12,791 nt of DNA from Anaerolineae bacterium (GCA_030598425.1 JAUVPY010000021.1:1-12791); one strand, 5' to 3'. Shown: positions 1 to 6,817, counted from the stretch's first letter. A program made the numbers and translations. Notes: a model not told the origin generated them from the letters alone.

Positions 1-319
1 AGGCCGCCACCTGGTTGGCGCCACGCTCCACGCTGAACCTGATGTGCATGGCGCCAAAGACAATCCCCGCTACCAGGATTGCACCGACCGCGACTTTGGC
101 GAACCTGACGTACCTTCCGGGAGGCCAGAGCGGAAACGGCGCTGGCTCCAGGTCAGCGCCGCAGGTCGGACATACTTCATAGTGGCTACTCGTCCGCTCC
201 CCACACGAACGACATTTTATCTTACGCCGTCGGTTCGGGTGGGGCAGGCCACAGGTTGGGCACAGAGACCATTCACCCTCGATAGAGCTGTGGCAGCGGG
301 GGCATTGCGACTCAATCAA
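1..319 (-). CDS. Zinc-ribbon membrane protein, 5' part only (runs off left edge)
   Basis: An open frame without stops reads from a TTG at 319-317 to the window edge (106 codons). Four CxxC pairs are visible: C6/C9, C20/C23, C36/C39 and C50/C53, in the style CPRC...CPTCG...CRSCG...CPTCG. This is the pattern of two consecutive double zinc ribbons. After a Pro-rich linker a hydrophobic segment at about residues 73-92 looks like one membrane span, and the chain continues beyond the window. The TTG overlaps the rseP stop codon (TGA 318-316), which suggests translational coupling. A second in-frame TTG lies at 334-332, inside rseP; no clear Shine-Dalgarno site decides between them. Function is unknown. 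Such zinc ribbons in bacteria are usually structural or mediate interactions. The reading frame and cysteine spacing make a real gene likely; the exact start is uncertain. Confidence 0.72.
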   Translation of the reverse strand, partial: MIESQCPRCHSSIEGEWSLCPTCGLPHPNRRRKIKCRSCGERTSSHYEVCPTCGADLEPAPFPLWPPGRYVRFAKVAVGAILVAGIVFGAMHIRFSVERGANQVAA

Positions 320-1635
320 AACAGACCAGCCCAATCTATGGTCGTCGTCGGACGGATAATGTCGTAGTAGCTGACCACCAGCATCAGCCCTACCAAGATG
401 GCCAGTCCGACCAGATGAATAAAACCTTCTCGGGCCGGATCAACACGCCGCCCTCGGACAGCCTCCACTAGGATGAAGAAGATTCGCCCACCATCAAGAG
501 CCGGCAAAGGTAGTAGATTGGTGATGGCCAGCGCCGTGCTAATCAAACCCACCAAGTTCAGGATAGGATACCACCAACCCGTCTCCACCGAAGCTTGCAC
601 CGCCGACGCAGTCTGCTGGTAGATACCGGGCGGTCCAATGGGGCGGACCAACCCAGCCGGAATCAGCCCACGCAAGAGTAGAACCGGCACACTCACGGTC
701 AAGGCAATTATGCCAAACGTCTCCGTCACGCCAGACCACACCGCCTCACCAAAGGGATAGTATTTCCGCGTGATCTTTGAGACAGCAGGCATGATGCCAA
801 TACCAATTGCACCTTCCCCTTCGGGTGGGTTGAGGCGAGGCGTAAGTGTGATTTCCACAATGTCCGAGCCACGCTTGATCGCCAGCGTTACTTCCTCGCC
901 AAGATGCTCTTTGGTCAGCGCAATCAACTCCTCCGGCGACTTGACAGGAGTGCCATTTAGCGAGACAACGATATCACCTACCCGCAAGTCCACTCCATCG
1001 GCCGGCGAGCCAGGGGAAACCGCGCTGATCATCACGTTGTCCGTGGCAACAACCTCAGGTGCACCCAGCATAAACGCAGCCGTAAAGACCACGATCGCCA
1101 AAACGATATTCATCGCAGCCCCTGCGGTCAGCACTGCAACGCGCACCTTCTTGCTCTTGCTGGCAAAGCTGCCCTGAGCGGAGGGATCCTCTTCGCCCAA
1201 CATACGAACGTAGCCGCCAAAGGGGATCAGGTTGATGGCATATTCAGTACCGCGCTCAAGTTGCTCGACGACCCCGACAGGCAAGCCAAACTCTTCGGAA
1301 GCTTCCTCATCCGACATATCGTCTGGGACTGGCTCCATACGCGTTATCACGACCTGGCCGTCATCCTGAGTCTCAGCCTGGTAAGCTACACGTCCACCCA
1401 CTTCGACCTTGCGCGAGACATTGGTCTTGCGCCCGACGACCATCTCTCTTCCATCAAGGCGAGTTTTTCCCTCGTTTTGCCAGTATTTCAACAGACGCGG
1501 CGGGAAGCCGAACGCGAACTCCTCAACCACCACCCCCGTTCGTTTTGCGACGATAAAGTGGCCCAGCTCGTGCACAAACACCAGCACGCTCAGCACGATG
1601 CCAAAGGCGACAACCGTTAACATATCTATATCCAT
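316..1635 (-). CDS. rseP: RseP-type site-2 zinc metalloprotease (M50)
   Basis: Membrane-embedded protease of the RseP/YluC family, which cuts transmembrane anti-sigma factors and signal-peptide remnants inside the membrane. The first span carries the zinc-binding HELGH at residues 22-26. The family GxxxN-like element (AGAAMN, 171-176) leads into the second span. One PDZ domain covers roughly 197-265, and the third metal ligand lies in LLPLPALDGGR (374-384, Asp381). C-terminal spans are at about 357-372 and 405-422. Length is 439 residues. Most of the excess over a simple one-PDZ homologue is a hydrophilic stretch at about residues 51-128, between the fold after HELGH and GTEYAINLIPFGGYV. The ATG at 1635 is only one base from AAGG, so the in-frame ATG at 1623-1621 may be the real start. 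The gene stands alone upstream but is coupled downstream to the zinc-ribbon gene. Its usual partners (dxr, cdsA, uppS) are not in the window. Confidence 0.95.
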   Translation of the reverse strand: MDIDMLTVVAFGIVLSVLVFVHELGHFIVAKRTGVVVEEFAFGFPPRLLKYWQNEGKTRLDGREMVVGRKTNVSRKVEVGGRVAYQAETQDDGQVVITRMEPVPDDMSDEEASEEFGLPVGVVEQLERGTEYAINLIPFGGYVRMLGEEDPSAQGSFASKSKKVRVAVLTAGAAMNIVLAIVVFTAAFMLGAPEVVATDNVMISAVSPGSPADGVDLRVGDIVVSLNGTPVKSPEELIALTKEHLGEEVTLAIKRGSDIVEITLTPRLNPPEGEGAIGIGIMPAVSKITRKYYPFGEAVWSGVTETFGIIALTVSVPVLLLRGLIPAGLVRPIGPPGIYQQTASAVQASVETGWWYPILNLVGLISTALAITNLLPLPALDGGRIFFILVEAVRGRRVDPAREGFIHLVGLAILVGLMLVVSYYDIIRPTTTIDWAGLF

Positions 1636-1667
1636 TCCTTTCGCTATAAACGCCGATTACGGGTGTA

Positions 1668-1697
1668 ATTATAACCCAACCCTGGCTGTTCTGCCAA
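1668..1697 (-). promoter_or_regulatory. Sigma70-like promoter of rseP
   Basis: On the minus strand a -35 box TTGGCA (1697-1692, five of six consensus bases) and a perfect -10 box TATAAT (1673-1668) are separated by 18 bp. The predicted start near 1661 gives a leader of about 26-38 nt before rseP. A short palindrome, ATTAC-N4-GTAAT (1656-1669), overlaps the -10 box and the predicted start. Confidence 0.65.
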
Positions 1698-1880
1698 ACA
1701 CGCATAACCTGCGGCAAGGAGCCCTCATAATCTGGAACGCGTCACGTGCCAGGTTCTTACGCAACCTCAGCCACTCACAGCATTTGAGGCGCGCCCACGA
1801 CTTGCACACCTCAGCATCTTGACGTAGAATTTATCCCGCTTTGAACAGGCAATGATAATTAAGTCGGATCGAGGCAAGAT

Positions 1881-2585
1881 ATGGCCAGTAGAAAGAAGAT
1901 ACGACGGAGCACCAAGCAGAAGCGAGGAGGTATCTCAACCACGCATATTTTGATCGTCGCCGGCGTGGCCGTGCTGGTCGTTGGTTTGTTGGTGGTCTTG
2001 AACGCAAACCGATCCCAAACGACCGTGACTGATCTGGTTTACGAAACGGGCGTTACCCCCGACGGAGAGCCTTATAAGGGCTCGCCAGATGCCGCGTTGC
2101 AGTTGGTGGAATACTCTGACTTCCTGTGTGGTCACTGCGGGAATTTTGCCGACGCCCTCGATAACCTCAGCCCGGATTACATCGAGACGGGCAAATTGCA
2201 GGTCGTTTTTCGTAACTATGCGTTTCTGGCGCCAGAATCACTTCAGGCGGCCCAGGCAGTCGAATGCGCGCTGGATCAAGGGGCCGACAAATTCTGGCTT
2301 TACCACGACTTGCTCTTTGCCAACCGCGGGACCGGTATGGGGGTCTACAGCAAACCCCGGCTGAAAGCATACGCCCGCGACGTCGGCCTTGACACCCAAG
2401 CCTTTGGCGAATGCCTCGACTCAGGCGCTAAACTTGCAGAGATTCAAGCCGATAAAGCCGAAGGTGAGAGCCAGGGAGTGGAGGCGACGCCGACTTGGTT
2501 CATCGACGGCCAAATGGTTCGCGGTGGACGGCCCGAGAGCGAATTGCGTCAAATCCTGGATGGTCTATTGTCACAGGCGCCTTGA
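1881..2585 (+). CDS. DsbA-like membrane-anchored thiol:disulfide oxidoreductase
   Basis: Thioredoxin-fold protein expected to oxidise cysteine pairs in exported proteins. The very basic N-terminus (residues 2-15) precedes one hydrophobic segment (22-40), so the chain is probably anchored with its catalytic domain outside the cytoplasm. The active site CGHC is at 83-86 after the strand LQLVEYSDF. The cis-proline loop is seen as VEATPTWFIDG (Pro204). A helical insertion with one further pair of cysteines (C129, C178) lies between, as in the DsbA/BdbD group. Length (234) is normal. The start is supported by GAGG six bases upstream. It is followed after one base by the VKOR gene, which is the expected electron acceptor, so the two should form an operon. 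Only weak promoter-like sequence is visible upstream (GATAAT at 1854-1859 without a good -35). Confidence 0.9.
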   Translation: MASRKKIRRSTKQKRGGISTTHILIVAGVAVLVVGLLVVLNANRSQTTVTDLVYETGVTPDGEPYKGSPDAALQLVEYSDFLCGHCGNFADALDNLSPDYIETGKLQVVFRNYAFLAPESLQAAQAVECALDQGADKFWLYHDLLFANRGTGMGVYSKPRLKAYARDVGLDTQAFGECLDSGAKLAEIQADKAEGESQGVEATPTWFIDGQMVRGGRPESELRQILDGLLSQAP

Positions 2586-2586
2586 C

Positions 2587-3063
2587 ATGAGTGAAAACGC
2601 AAGAGATACGACCTTACATATTCCACATCGTATTGACTGGCGACTATGGTTGATGCGCTTGTTGTCCTTGGCCGGAATAGGGGTGTCGGCCTACCTGACG
2701 TGGACCCACCTGGCGCACCAATCGGTCGCCTGTGGTCAATCGCAGGATTGCGACATCGTGCAACAGAGCGTCTATTCGGAAGTAGCGGGCATCCCGGTGG
2801 CGCTTTTGGGGCTGATAGCCTACGCGGTCTTGTTTGTCCTTACCCTGCTGCGAGGCCGTGTTCCAGATCCCTGGGGCGATTATGTTCCACTCGCCATATT
2901 TGGCATCTCGTTAATAGGCGTGCTATACTCGGCCTATCTGACCTACTTGGAGCTATTTGTGATCCATGCTATTTGTCGGTGGTGCGTCAGTTCAGCCGTC
3001 ATCATCACCGCAATCTTTCTTTTATCACTGCCTGACCTCAGGGCCGAGGTTGATGCAGCTTGA
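2587..3063 (+). CDS. VKOR family quinone-linked disulfide-generating membrane protein
   Basis: Integral membrane enzyme of the vitamin K epoxide reductase family, the functional equivalent of DsbB: it reoxidises the DsbA partner and passes electrons to quinone. Length is 158 residues with four or five hydrophobic segments (about 22-42, 68-90, 99-123, 127-148). The loop cysteines C49 and C55 (in CGQSQDC) and the membrane CRWC pair C130/C133 match the four conserved cysteines of bacterial VKORs. A serine-rich segment and GIPVALLG (68-75) follow the loop as in the family. The chosen ATG lies one base after the dsbA-like stop. The frame stays open upstream inside the previous gene, but that extension has no family resemblance. 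There is no strong ribosome-binding site, so translational coupling is likely. The arrangement of separate DsbA and VKOR genes occurs in several phyla including Actinobacteria, Cyanobacteria and Chloroflexota. Confidence 0.92.
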   Translation: MSENARDTTLHIPHRIDWRLWLMRLLSLAGIGVSAYLTWTHLAHQSVACGQSQDCDIVQQSVYSEVAGIPVALLGLIAYAVLFVLTLLRGRVPDPWGDYVPLAIFGISLIGVLYSAYLTYLELFVIHAICRWCVSSAVIITAIFLLSLPDLRAEVDAA

Positions 3064-3087
3064 CGGCCCATTTCCCGGTCGTATCGT
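3060..3087 (+). promoter_or_regulatory. Possible internal promoter before the small cysteine-rich gene
   Basis: TTGACG (3060-3065, five of six -35 bases) overlaps the VKOR stop codon. It is followed after 16 bp by TATCGT (3082-3087, four of six -10 bases). It could give the small gene transcription independent of the dsbA/VKOR pair; weak evidence only. Confidence 0.3.
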
Positions 3088-3111
3088 AACGCACATGTAG
3101 AGGTAAGGAGT

Positions 3112-3363
3112 ATGACCAAAATCATCTGCCGCGCCAGTGACTGCATATACTGGGACGAAGGCACGTGCTCGTCGGATGAGATAACTTATGACCCCGAACA
3201 AGGATGCTTGACATTTGAAAGCATTGAAGACGTTCTGCTCGAAGATGAAGAAGAGTGGGACGACGACGATACTCTCGCTGACGAGACGCTTGAATGGGAT
3301 GCAGAAGATGATGACCTGTTAGATCTGGATGAGGATGAAACTGACGACGACTGGGATGTATGA
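3112..3363 (+). CDS. Small four-cysteine (DUF1540-like) protein with highly acidic tail
   Basis: An 83-residue protein in two parts. Residues 1-36 hold four cysteines spaced C6-x4-C11-x7-C19-x12-C32, with aromatic IYW after the second Cys, SSDEI after the third and a TFE-like end. This resembles the DUF1540 pattern, a short presumed metal-binding module of unknown function. Residues 36-83 are almost purely acidic: 29 of 48 are Asp or Glu, and there is no Lys or Arg beyond Arg7. Three tryptophans (49, 62, 81) sit directly beside Asp. AAGGAG lies one base from the ATG, and GAGGT lies seven bases away. It follows the VKOR gene by 48 bases and is closed by a terminator, so it may share the disulfide operon. 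No signal peptide is seen, so it is probably cytoplasmic. Function is not known; metal or calcium buffering or a basic binding partner are guesses. Confidence 0.75.
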   Translation: MTKIICRASDCIYWDEGTCSSDEITYDPEQGCLTFESIEDVLLEDEEEWDDDDTLADETLEWDAEDDDLLDLDEDETDDDWDV

Positions 3364-3416
3364 TCCCGGATCTTCCTTGATGCGGCGGCCGAAACATGCC
3401 GGCCACAATTTGAGGT

Positions 3417-3453
3417 CAAGCCAGCGGCTCAGTTTGCCCCTGGCTTGTTTTGT
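3417..3453 (+). terminator. Intrinsic terminator after the disulfide/cysteine-rich operon
   Basis: CAAGCCAG (3417-3424) pairs perfectly with CTGGCTTG (3440-3447). After one C:C mismatch an inner GGC/GCC (3426-3428 with 3436-3438) can extend the stem. TTTTGT follows at once (3448-3453). This is a standard rho-independent signal for the plus strand. A GC-rich imperfect stem (3383-3404) precedes it. Confidence 0.75.
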
Positions 3454-3488
3454 ATCTTACGACTGACGAAAGGATGCGGACCAATTCT

Positions 3489-5486
3489 ATGACGCCTCAA
3501 ACGGTTGACTGGCTTCTGACGCACGGAACCGTCGTGACTATGAATGATAATCGCCAGGTGATCAATGACGGCGCAGTTGCCGTCGAAGCAGAAGAGATCG
3601 TGGCGGTGGGCGAGAGCGCTGAATTGGAAGCTCACTTCGCCCCTAAAAATGTTCTCGATTGCACCGGATGCGCCATTATCCCCGGCTTGGTAAACGCCCA
3701 CACCCATGTTCCCATGACCTTACTGCGCGGACTGGCCGACGACCTGCGACTTGATGTCTGGCTCTATGGCTATATGATGCCGGTAGAACGTGAGTTTGTG
3801 GGAGGCGACTTCTGTCGCGTGGGCACACTCCTGGCGTGCGCTGAGATGATTCGCTCGGGGATCAGCACGTTCTGCGATATGTACTACTACGAGGACGAAG
3901 TAGCACGCGCGACGGCCGAAGCAGGGATGCGTGCCATTTGTGCACAGACCGTCCTCAAATTCCCTGCTCCCGACGCAACAAGCTACGATGAAAGTCTGGC
4001 CTACTGCCGTGATTTCATCCAGCGCTGGCTGGATCATCCCCTGGTCGTGCCGGCTGTGGGTCCCCACGCCGCATACACCTCTACGCCCGAGATGTTACAG
4101 GCATCGGCGGATCTGGCTTTGGAATACGACGTTCCATTGCACATCCATATCTCAGAAACATCCTTGGAGGTGGAACGCAGCAAGGCACAGTACGATATGC
4201 CGGTCGTGCCCTGGTTAAAAAAGCAGAATATTTTCGAGCCCAAGGTCATCGCGGCCCACTGTGTCCACCTTGACGATGGGGAGATGCACACCCTGAAACA
4301 TCACGGCGCTGGGGTAGCGCACTGTCCGAGCAGTAACCTCAAGCTAGCCAGCGGGGTGGCCGAAGTGCAAAAGATGGTCAATATCGGATTGCACGTAGGG
4401 ATTGGCACCGACGGGCCTGCCTCGAACAATGACCTGGATATGTTCGAAGAAACCCGGCTGGCTGCCTTTCTGGCCAAAGGTTGCTTCGGCGACCCCACGG
4501 CGTTGCCGGCCGAGACCGCTTTCGCCCTGGCCACCATCGAAGGGGCACGGGCGCTGCACCTGGGGCACATCGCTGGCTCGCTGGAACCCGGCAAGCGGGC
4601 CGACATTGCGGTCGTCGAACTAAACCAAACCCACGCCGTGCCGAGATTCCAGCGCGATGATGACGCCATCTACTCTCAGCTCGTCTACGCCGCCAAGAGC
4701 ACAGACGTGCGTGATTTGCTGGTGAATGGGCGTCCGCTGATGCGCGACCGCCAATTGTTGACACTCGACGAAGAAGCGCTGAAGGCTGAAGCCGAGGGTT
4801 TTGCCCGTCGTATCGACTCCTTCCTGATCGCCCGTGAGGGTAACTTGCTATCGAAACTTCTGGCAATTGGCAGCGGCATTATCCCTCAAGAGTCCTTTGA
4901 GATCCAGGTGAAAGTCCACTTGGAATCCGTGGGCGATATCCAGGCGAAGTTGGCCGGCGGCAGCCCAGAGCTAACCGTTCCCCGCTCGTCAGTACGCAAT
5001 CAATACGACACCTATTTCTTGTTTAAGAACGGTGAAATGGGGCGGCTGCGCCATCGAGAGGATGAGGTTCTCGACGAAGAGGAAGAGGTACGCGAGGTAT
5101 TTTACACCATGACGATGATGGGACCGGCTCGCGAGCGAGAATACGACAACTCTGTTGTGCTGACCCGCTCGCGCTACGCCGCGCCAGCCGACCGGAGCCT
5201 GCGCTTTTATCGAGAGTACTTCCAACCTGATGAAGAGCTGCAGGTGATCAAACGCCGGCAACGCTATCACATCATTTATAAGGAGACCGACTTCGTCATC
5301 AACTTGGATCAGGTGCGGACATCAAGGAAGGATGGGTACTACCTTGAGGTCAAGAGTCGTACCTGGTCGGCGCGCGACGCTGAGCGCAAAGCAGTACTAA
5401 TCGGTGAGCTACTGGAACTGTTCGGTGTGAAGACGGAGGACTTGATAAAGCTTGAGTATACTGATTTTGAAACGAAAATGGGATAG
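3489..5486 (+). CDS. Fusion: MTA/SAH deaminase-type amidohydrolase + CYTH domain
   Basis: One uninterrupted 665-residue chain (numbered from ATG 3489). Residues 1 to about 460 are an amidohydrolase of the 5-methylthioadenosine/S-adenosylhomocysteine deaminase group. Metal and catalytic residues are visible: HTH at 71/73, H220 with E223 in HIHISET, H257 in AAHC, and D308 in GTDGPASNN, with the usual LEPGKRADI near the end of the barrel. Residues about 469-665 form a CYTH/triphosphate-tunnel domain: FEIQVKV, NQYDTYF, GRLRHRE, VLTRSRY, RRQRY, VINLDQV and YLEVKSR followed by a C-terminal helix. The first CYTH signature ExExK reads E-I-Q-V-K, and the late ExE reads E-V-K, so metal binding may be altered. 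No start codon or ribosome site is visible at the junction. Upstream in-frame ATGs at 3474 (abutting AAAGG) and 3450 (inside the terminator) are less likely starts. Expected action: cytosolic deamination of adenosine-type nucleosides plus an unknown phosphate-ligand function. Confidence 0.88.
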   Translation: MTPQTVDWLLTHGTVVTMNDNRQVINDGAVAVEAEEIVAVGESAELEAHFAPKNVLDCTGCAIIPGLVNAHTHVPMTLLRGLADDLRLDVWLYGYMMPVEREFVGGDFCRVGTLLACAEMIRSGISTFCDMYYYEDEVARATAEAGMRAICAQTVLKFPAPDATSYDESLAYCRDFIQRWLDHPLVVPAVGPHAAYTSTPEMLQASADLALEYDVPLHIHISETSLEVERSKAQYDMPVVPWLKKQNIFEPKVIAAHCVHLDDGEMHTLKHHGAGVAHCPSSNLKLASGVAEVQKMVNIGLHVGIGTDGPASNNDLDMFEETRLAAFLAKGCFGDPTALPAETAFALATIEGARALHLGHIAGSLEPGKRADIAVVELNQTHAVPRFQRDDDAIYSQLVYAAKSTDVRDLLVNGRPLMRDRQLLTLDEEALKAEAEGFARRIDSFLIAREGNLLSKLLAIGSGIIPQESFEIQVKVHLESVGDIQAKLAGGSPELTVPRSSVRNQYDTYFLFKNGEMGRLRHREDEVLDEEEEVREVFYTMTMMGPAREREYDNSVVLTRSRYAAPADRSLRFYREYFQPDEELQVIKRRQRYHIIYKETDFVINLDQVRTSRKDGYYLEVKSRTWSARDAERKAVLIGELLELFGVKTEDLIKLEYTDFETKMG

Positions 5487-5500
5487 GTTTGGTACAGAGG

Positions 5501-6817
5501 TTAGTGCCGTTCGTTGTTTGAGGCGTTAAGTGCCTCCAGAGCAGTGTCTACCTCGTCGTAGATAGCGAAGAAATCGGTGGTCACAGCCAGTTCCAACACA
5601 CGGTGGACGTTGTTGGGAAGTCCAGCCAAAGCCATACTATAGGTCTGTTTGCGCGCTTCGAGTAGCGCCTTTACGCCAGCCATGCTTATGTCCGTCACGT
5701 CCTCCATGCTGAGCACTATTCTGGACATATCCCTCTGCTCTAGCAGCTCGTCAAATTGTGCCTCGAAGATCTCAGCGCCGTTGGCATCGAAGCGGCCCCC
5801 GAGCGAAAAGACTACAACGTCACTCACCATATGGGTCCCAACCCGGAAGTCGTGTGCATCCGAGAGATTTATCTCCAGACCGTCCGTGGCCACCAGAACT
5901 TCCGGTGGCCCACTGCTCAAGTCCTGCGACATATACTCCACGGTTGCTTGACGGATCCGCCAGATTTCATCATCTCCGGCCGCGGGGTCGTGGTGGAAGA
6001 GGACCAGTTGCTTCACGCCCGCCTGCCGCGCGATGTCGGCACCGATCAGCGCCGAGCTATGCCCCCAATCTTCTCTTATAATAGAATCTCGCACAGAAAA
6101 CATAGCATCAAATATAAGAACGTCGGCACCGCTGAAAAAGTCATTGTACTCCTTGGTGTGAGAAGCGCTGAGACTCTTGTATTCGCCATCAGTTGCAAAC
6201 ACAAACGACGAAGTACCATTCTCAACTCGATAGGCATAGGCGATGCCAGGATGCTGCAGGGCCTTACCCTGAATTTCCAGCCCGGCCACGTTCACACTCT
6301 CACCTTCTTGGATTTGATGGAATTCCAGGCCAGCCGTCATACGGCTGAATCGGACGGGGAACCACTCCGCCTTCATTTGGTCAATGATCACTTGCTCAAC
6401 GTGCGGGTGCATATAATAAATAGTGAAACGATTGCCGGAGACGAACGCCGGTCGAAAGAAAGGGAAACCCTGAATGTGATCCCAGTGGGTATGGGTAAAG
6501 AAAATAGTCGCTTCGCCCTGGCCCCTTCCAAACTCCCGCCCCATCATGGCCTCGCCTAATTCGCGAATACCAGTGCCAGCATCAAAGATCACCAGACCTC
6601 CTGGTGTCTCAACCGAGACGCACGCAGTGTTGCCGCCTACCGTCCCACGAGTAGCACCGGGAAGACCGGCCACGAACTCTTCAATGGCTCTGGGATTGGA
6701 AAGGTCCACCTGCTCGGCTGCTGCCTCTTGCAGAGCGCGGACGATCTTACTTTGGATCCGTGTGGAAGGCAATGGCGCTGGAATCGAGCCCCGTACCCCC
6801 CAAAACTTTATCAACAT
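5501..6817 (-). CDS. Metallo-beta-lactamase-fold hydrolase fused to a STAS domain
   Basis: A 438-residue two-domain protein. Residues 1 to about 320 are an MBL-fold hydrolase of the PhnP/RNase Z-like kind, opening with KFWGVRGSIP. It carries the metal-binding THTHWDH (H109, H111, D113, H114), H189, D210 in FATDGE and H253/H275 candidates. Known relatives cleave phosphodiesters such as cyclic phosphates or RNA ends; the substrate here is not known. Residues about 330-430 resemble a STAS (anti-anti-sigma) domain: SDVVVFSLGGRFDANGAE, then RIVLSMEDVTDISMAGV, whose Ser378 sits at the usual phosphoacceptor position. GAGGGG lies six bases before the ATG. It follows the histidine kinase gene by 102 bases on the same strand, so they probably share a transcript. 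It is convergent with the amidohydrolase-CYTH gene, 14 bases apart, with no clear terminator between. No signal peptide is seen. Confidence 0.88.
   Translation of the reverse strand: MLIKFWGVRGSIPAPLPSTRIQSKIVRALQEAAAEQVDLSNPRAIEEFVAGLPGATRGTVGGNTACVSVETPGGLVIFDAGTGIRELGEAMMGREFGRGQGEATIFFTHTHWDHIQGFPFFRPAFVSGNRFTIYYMHPHVEQVIIDQMKAEWFPVRFSRMTAGLEFHQIQEGESVNVAGLEIQGKALQHPGIAYAYRVENGTSSFVFATDGEYKSLSASHTKEYNDFFSGADVLIFDAMFSVRDSIIREDWGHSSALIGADIARQAGVKQLVLFHHDPAAGDDEIWRIRQATVEYMSQDLSSGPPEVLVATDGLEINLSDAHDFRVGTHMVSDVVVFSLGGRFDANGAEIFEAQFDELLEQRDMSRIVLSMEDVTDISMAGVKALLEARKQTYSMALAGLPNNVHRVLELAVTTDFFAIYDEVDTALEALNASNNERH

Noticed and set aside
770..1177. Open frame of 135 codons antisense to rseP
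   Set aside because: Mirror of the PDZ and second-span coding region; rich in Ser/Thr/Pro from reversed codons, without motifs.
2389..2586. N-terminal extension of the VKOR frame into the DsbA-like gene
   Set aside because: This part is an overlap with the well-supported DsbA coding sequence and shows no VKOR or signal-peptide features.
3450..3488. Earlier ATGs for the amidohydrolase fusion
   Set aside because: ATG 3450 overlaps the T-run of the terminator, and ATG 3474 abuts the ribosome site; the family N-terminus fits ATG 3489.
5487..5515. Possible bidirectional terminator between convergent genes
   Set aside because: Only a 5-bp stem with a wobble pair (GGTAC/GTGCC) is found and the downstream T content is poor; not convincing.
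5756..6559. Long open frame (267 codons) on the plus strand
   Set aside because: It lies wholly antisense to the MBL-STAS gene, whose motifs are clear; the plus-strand translation has no recognisable domain or ribosome site.
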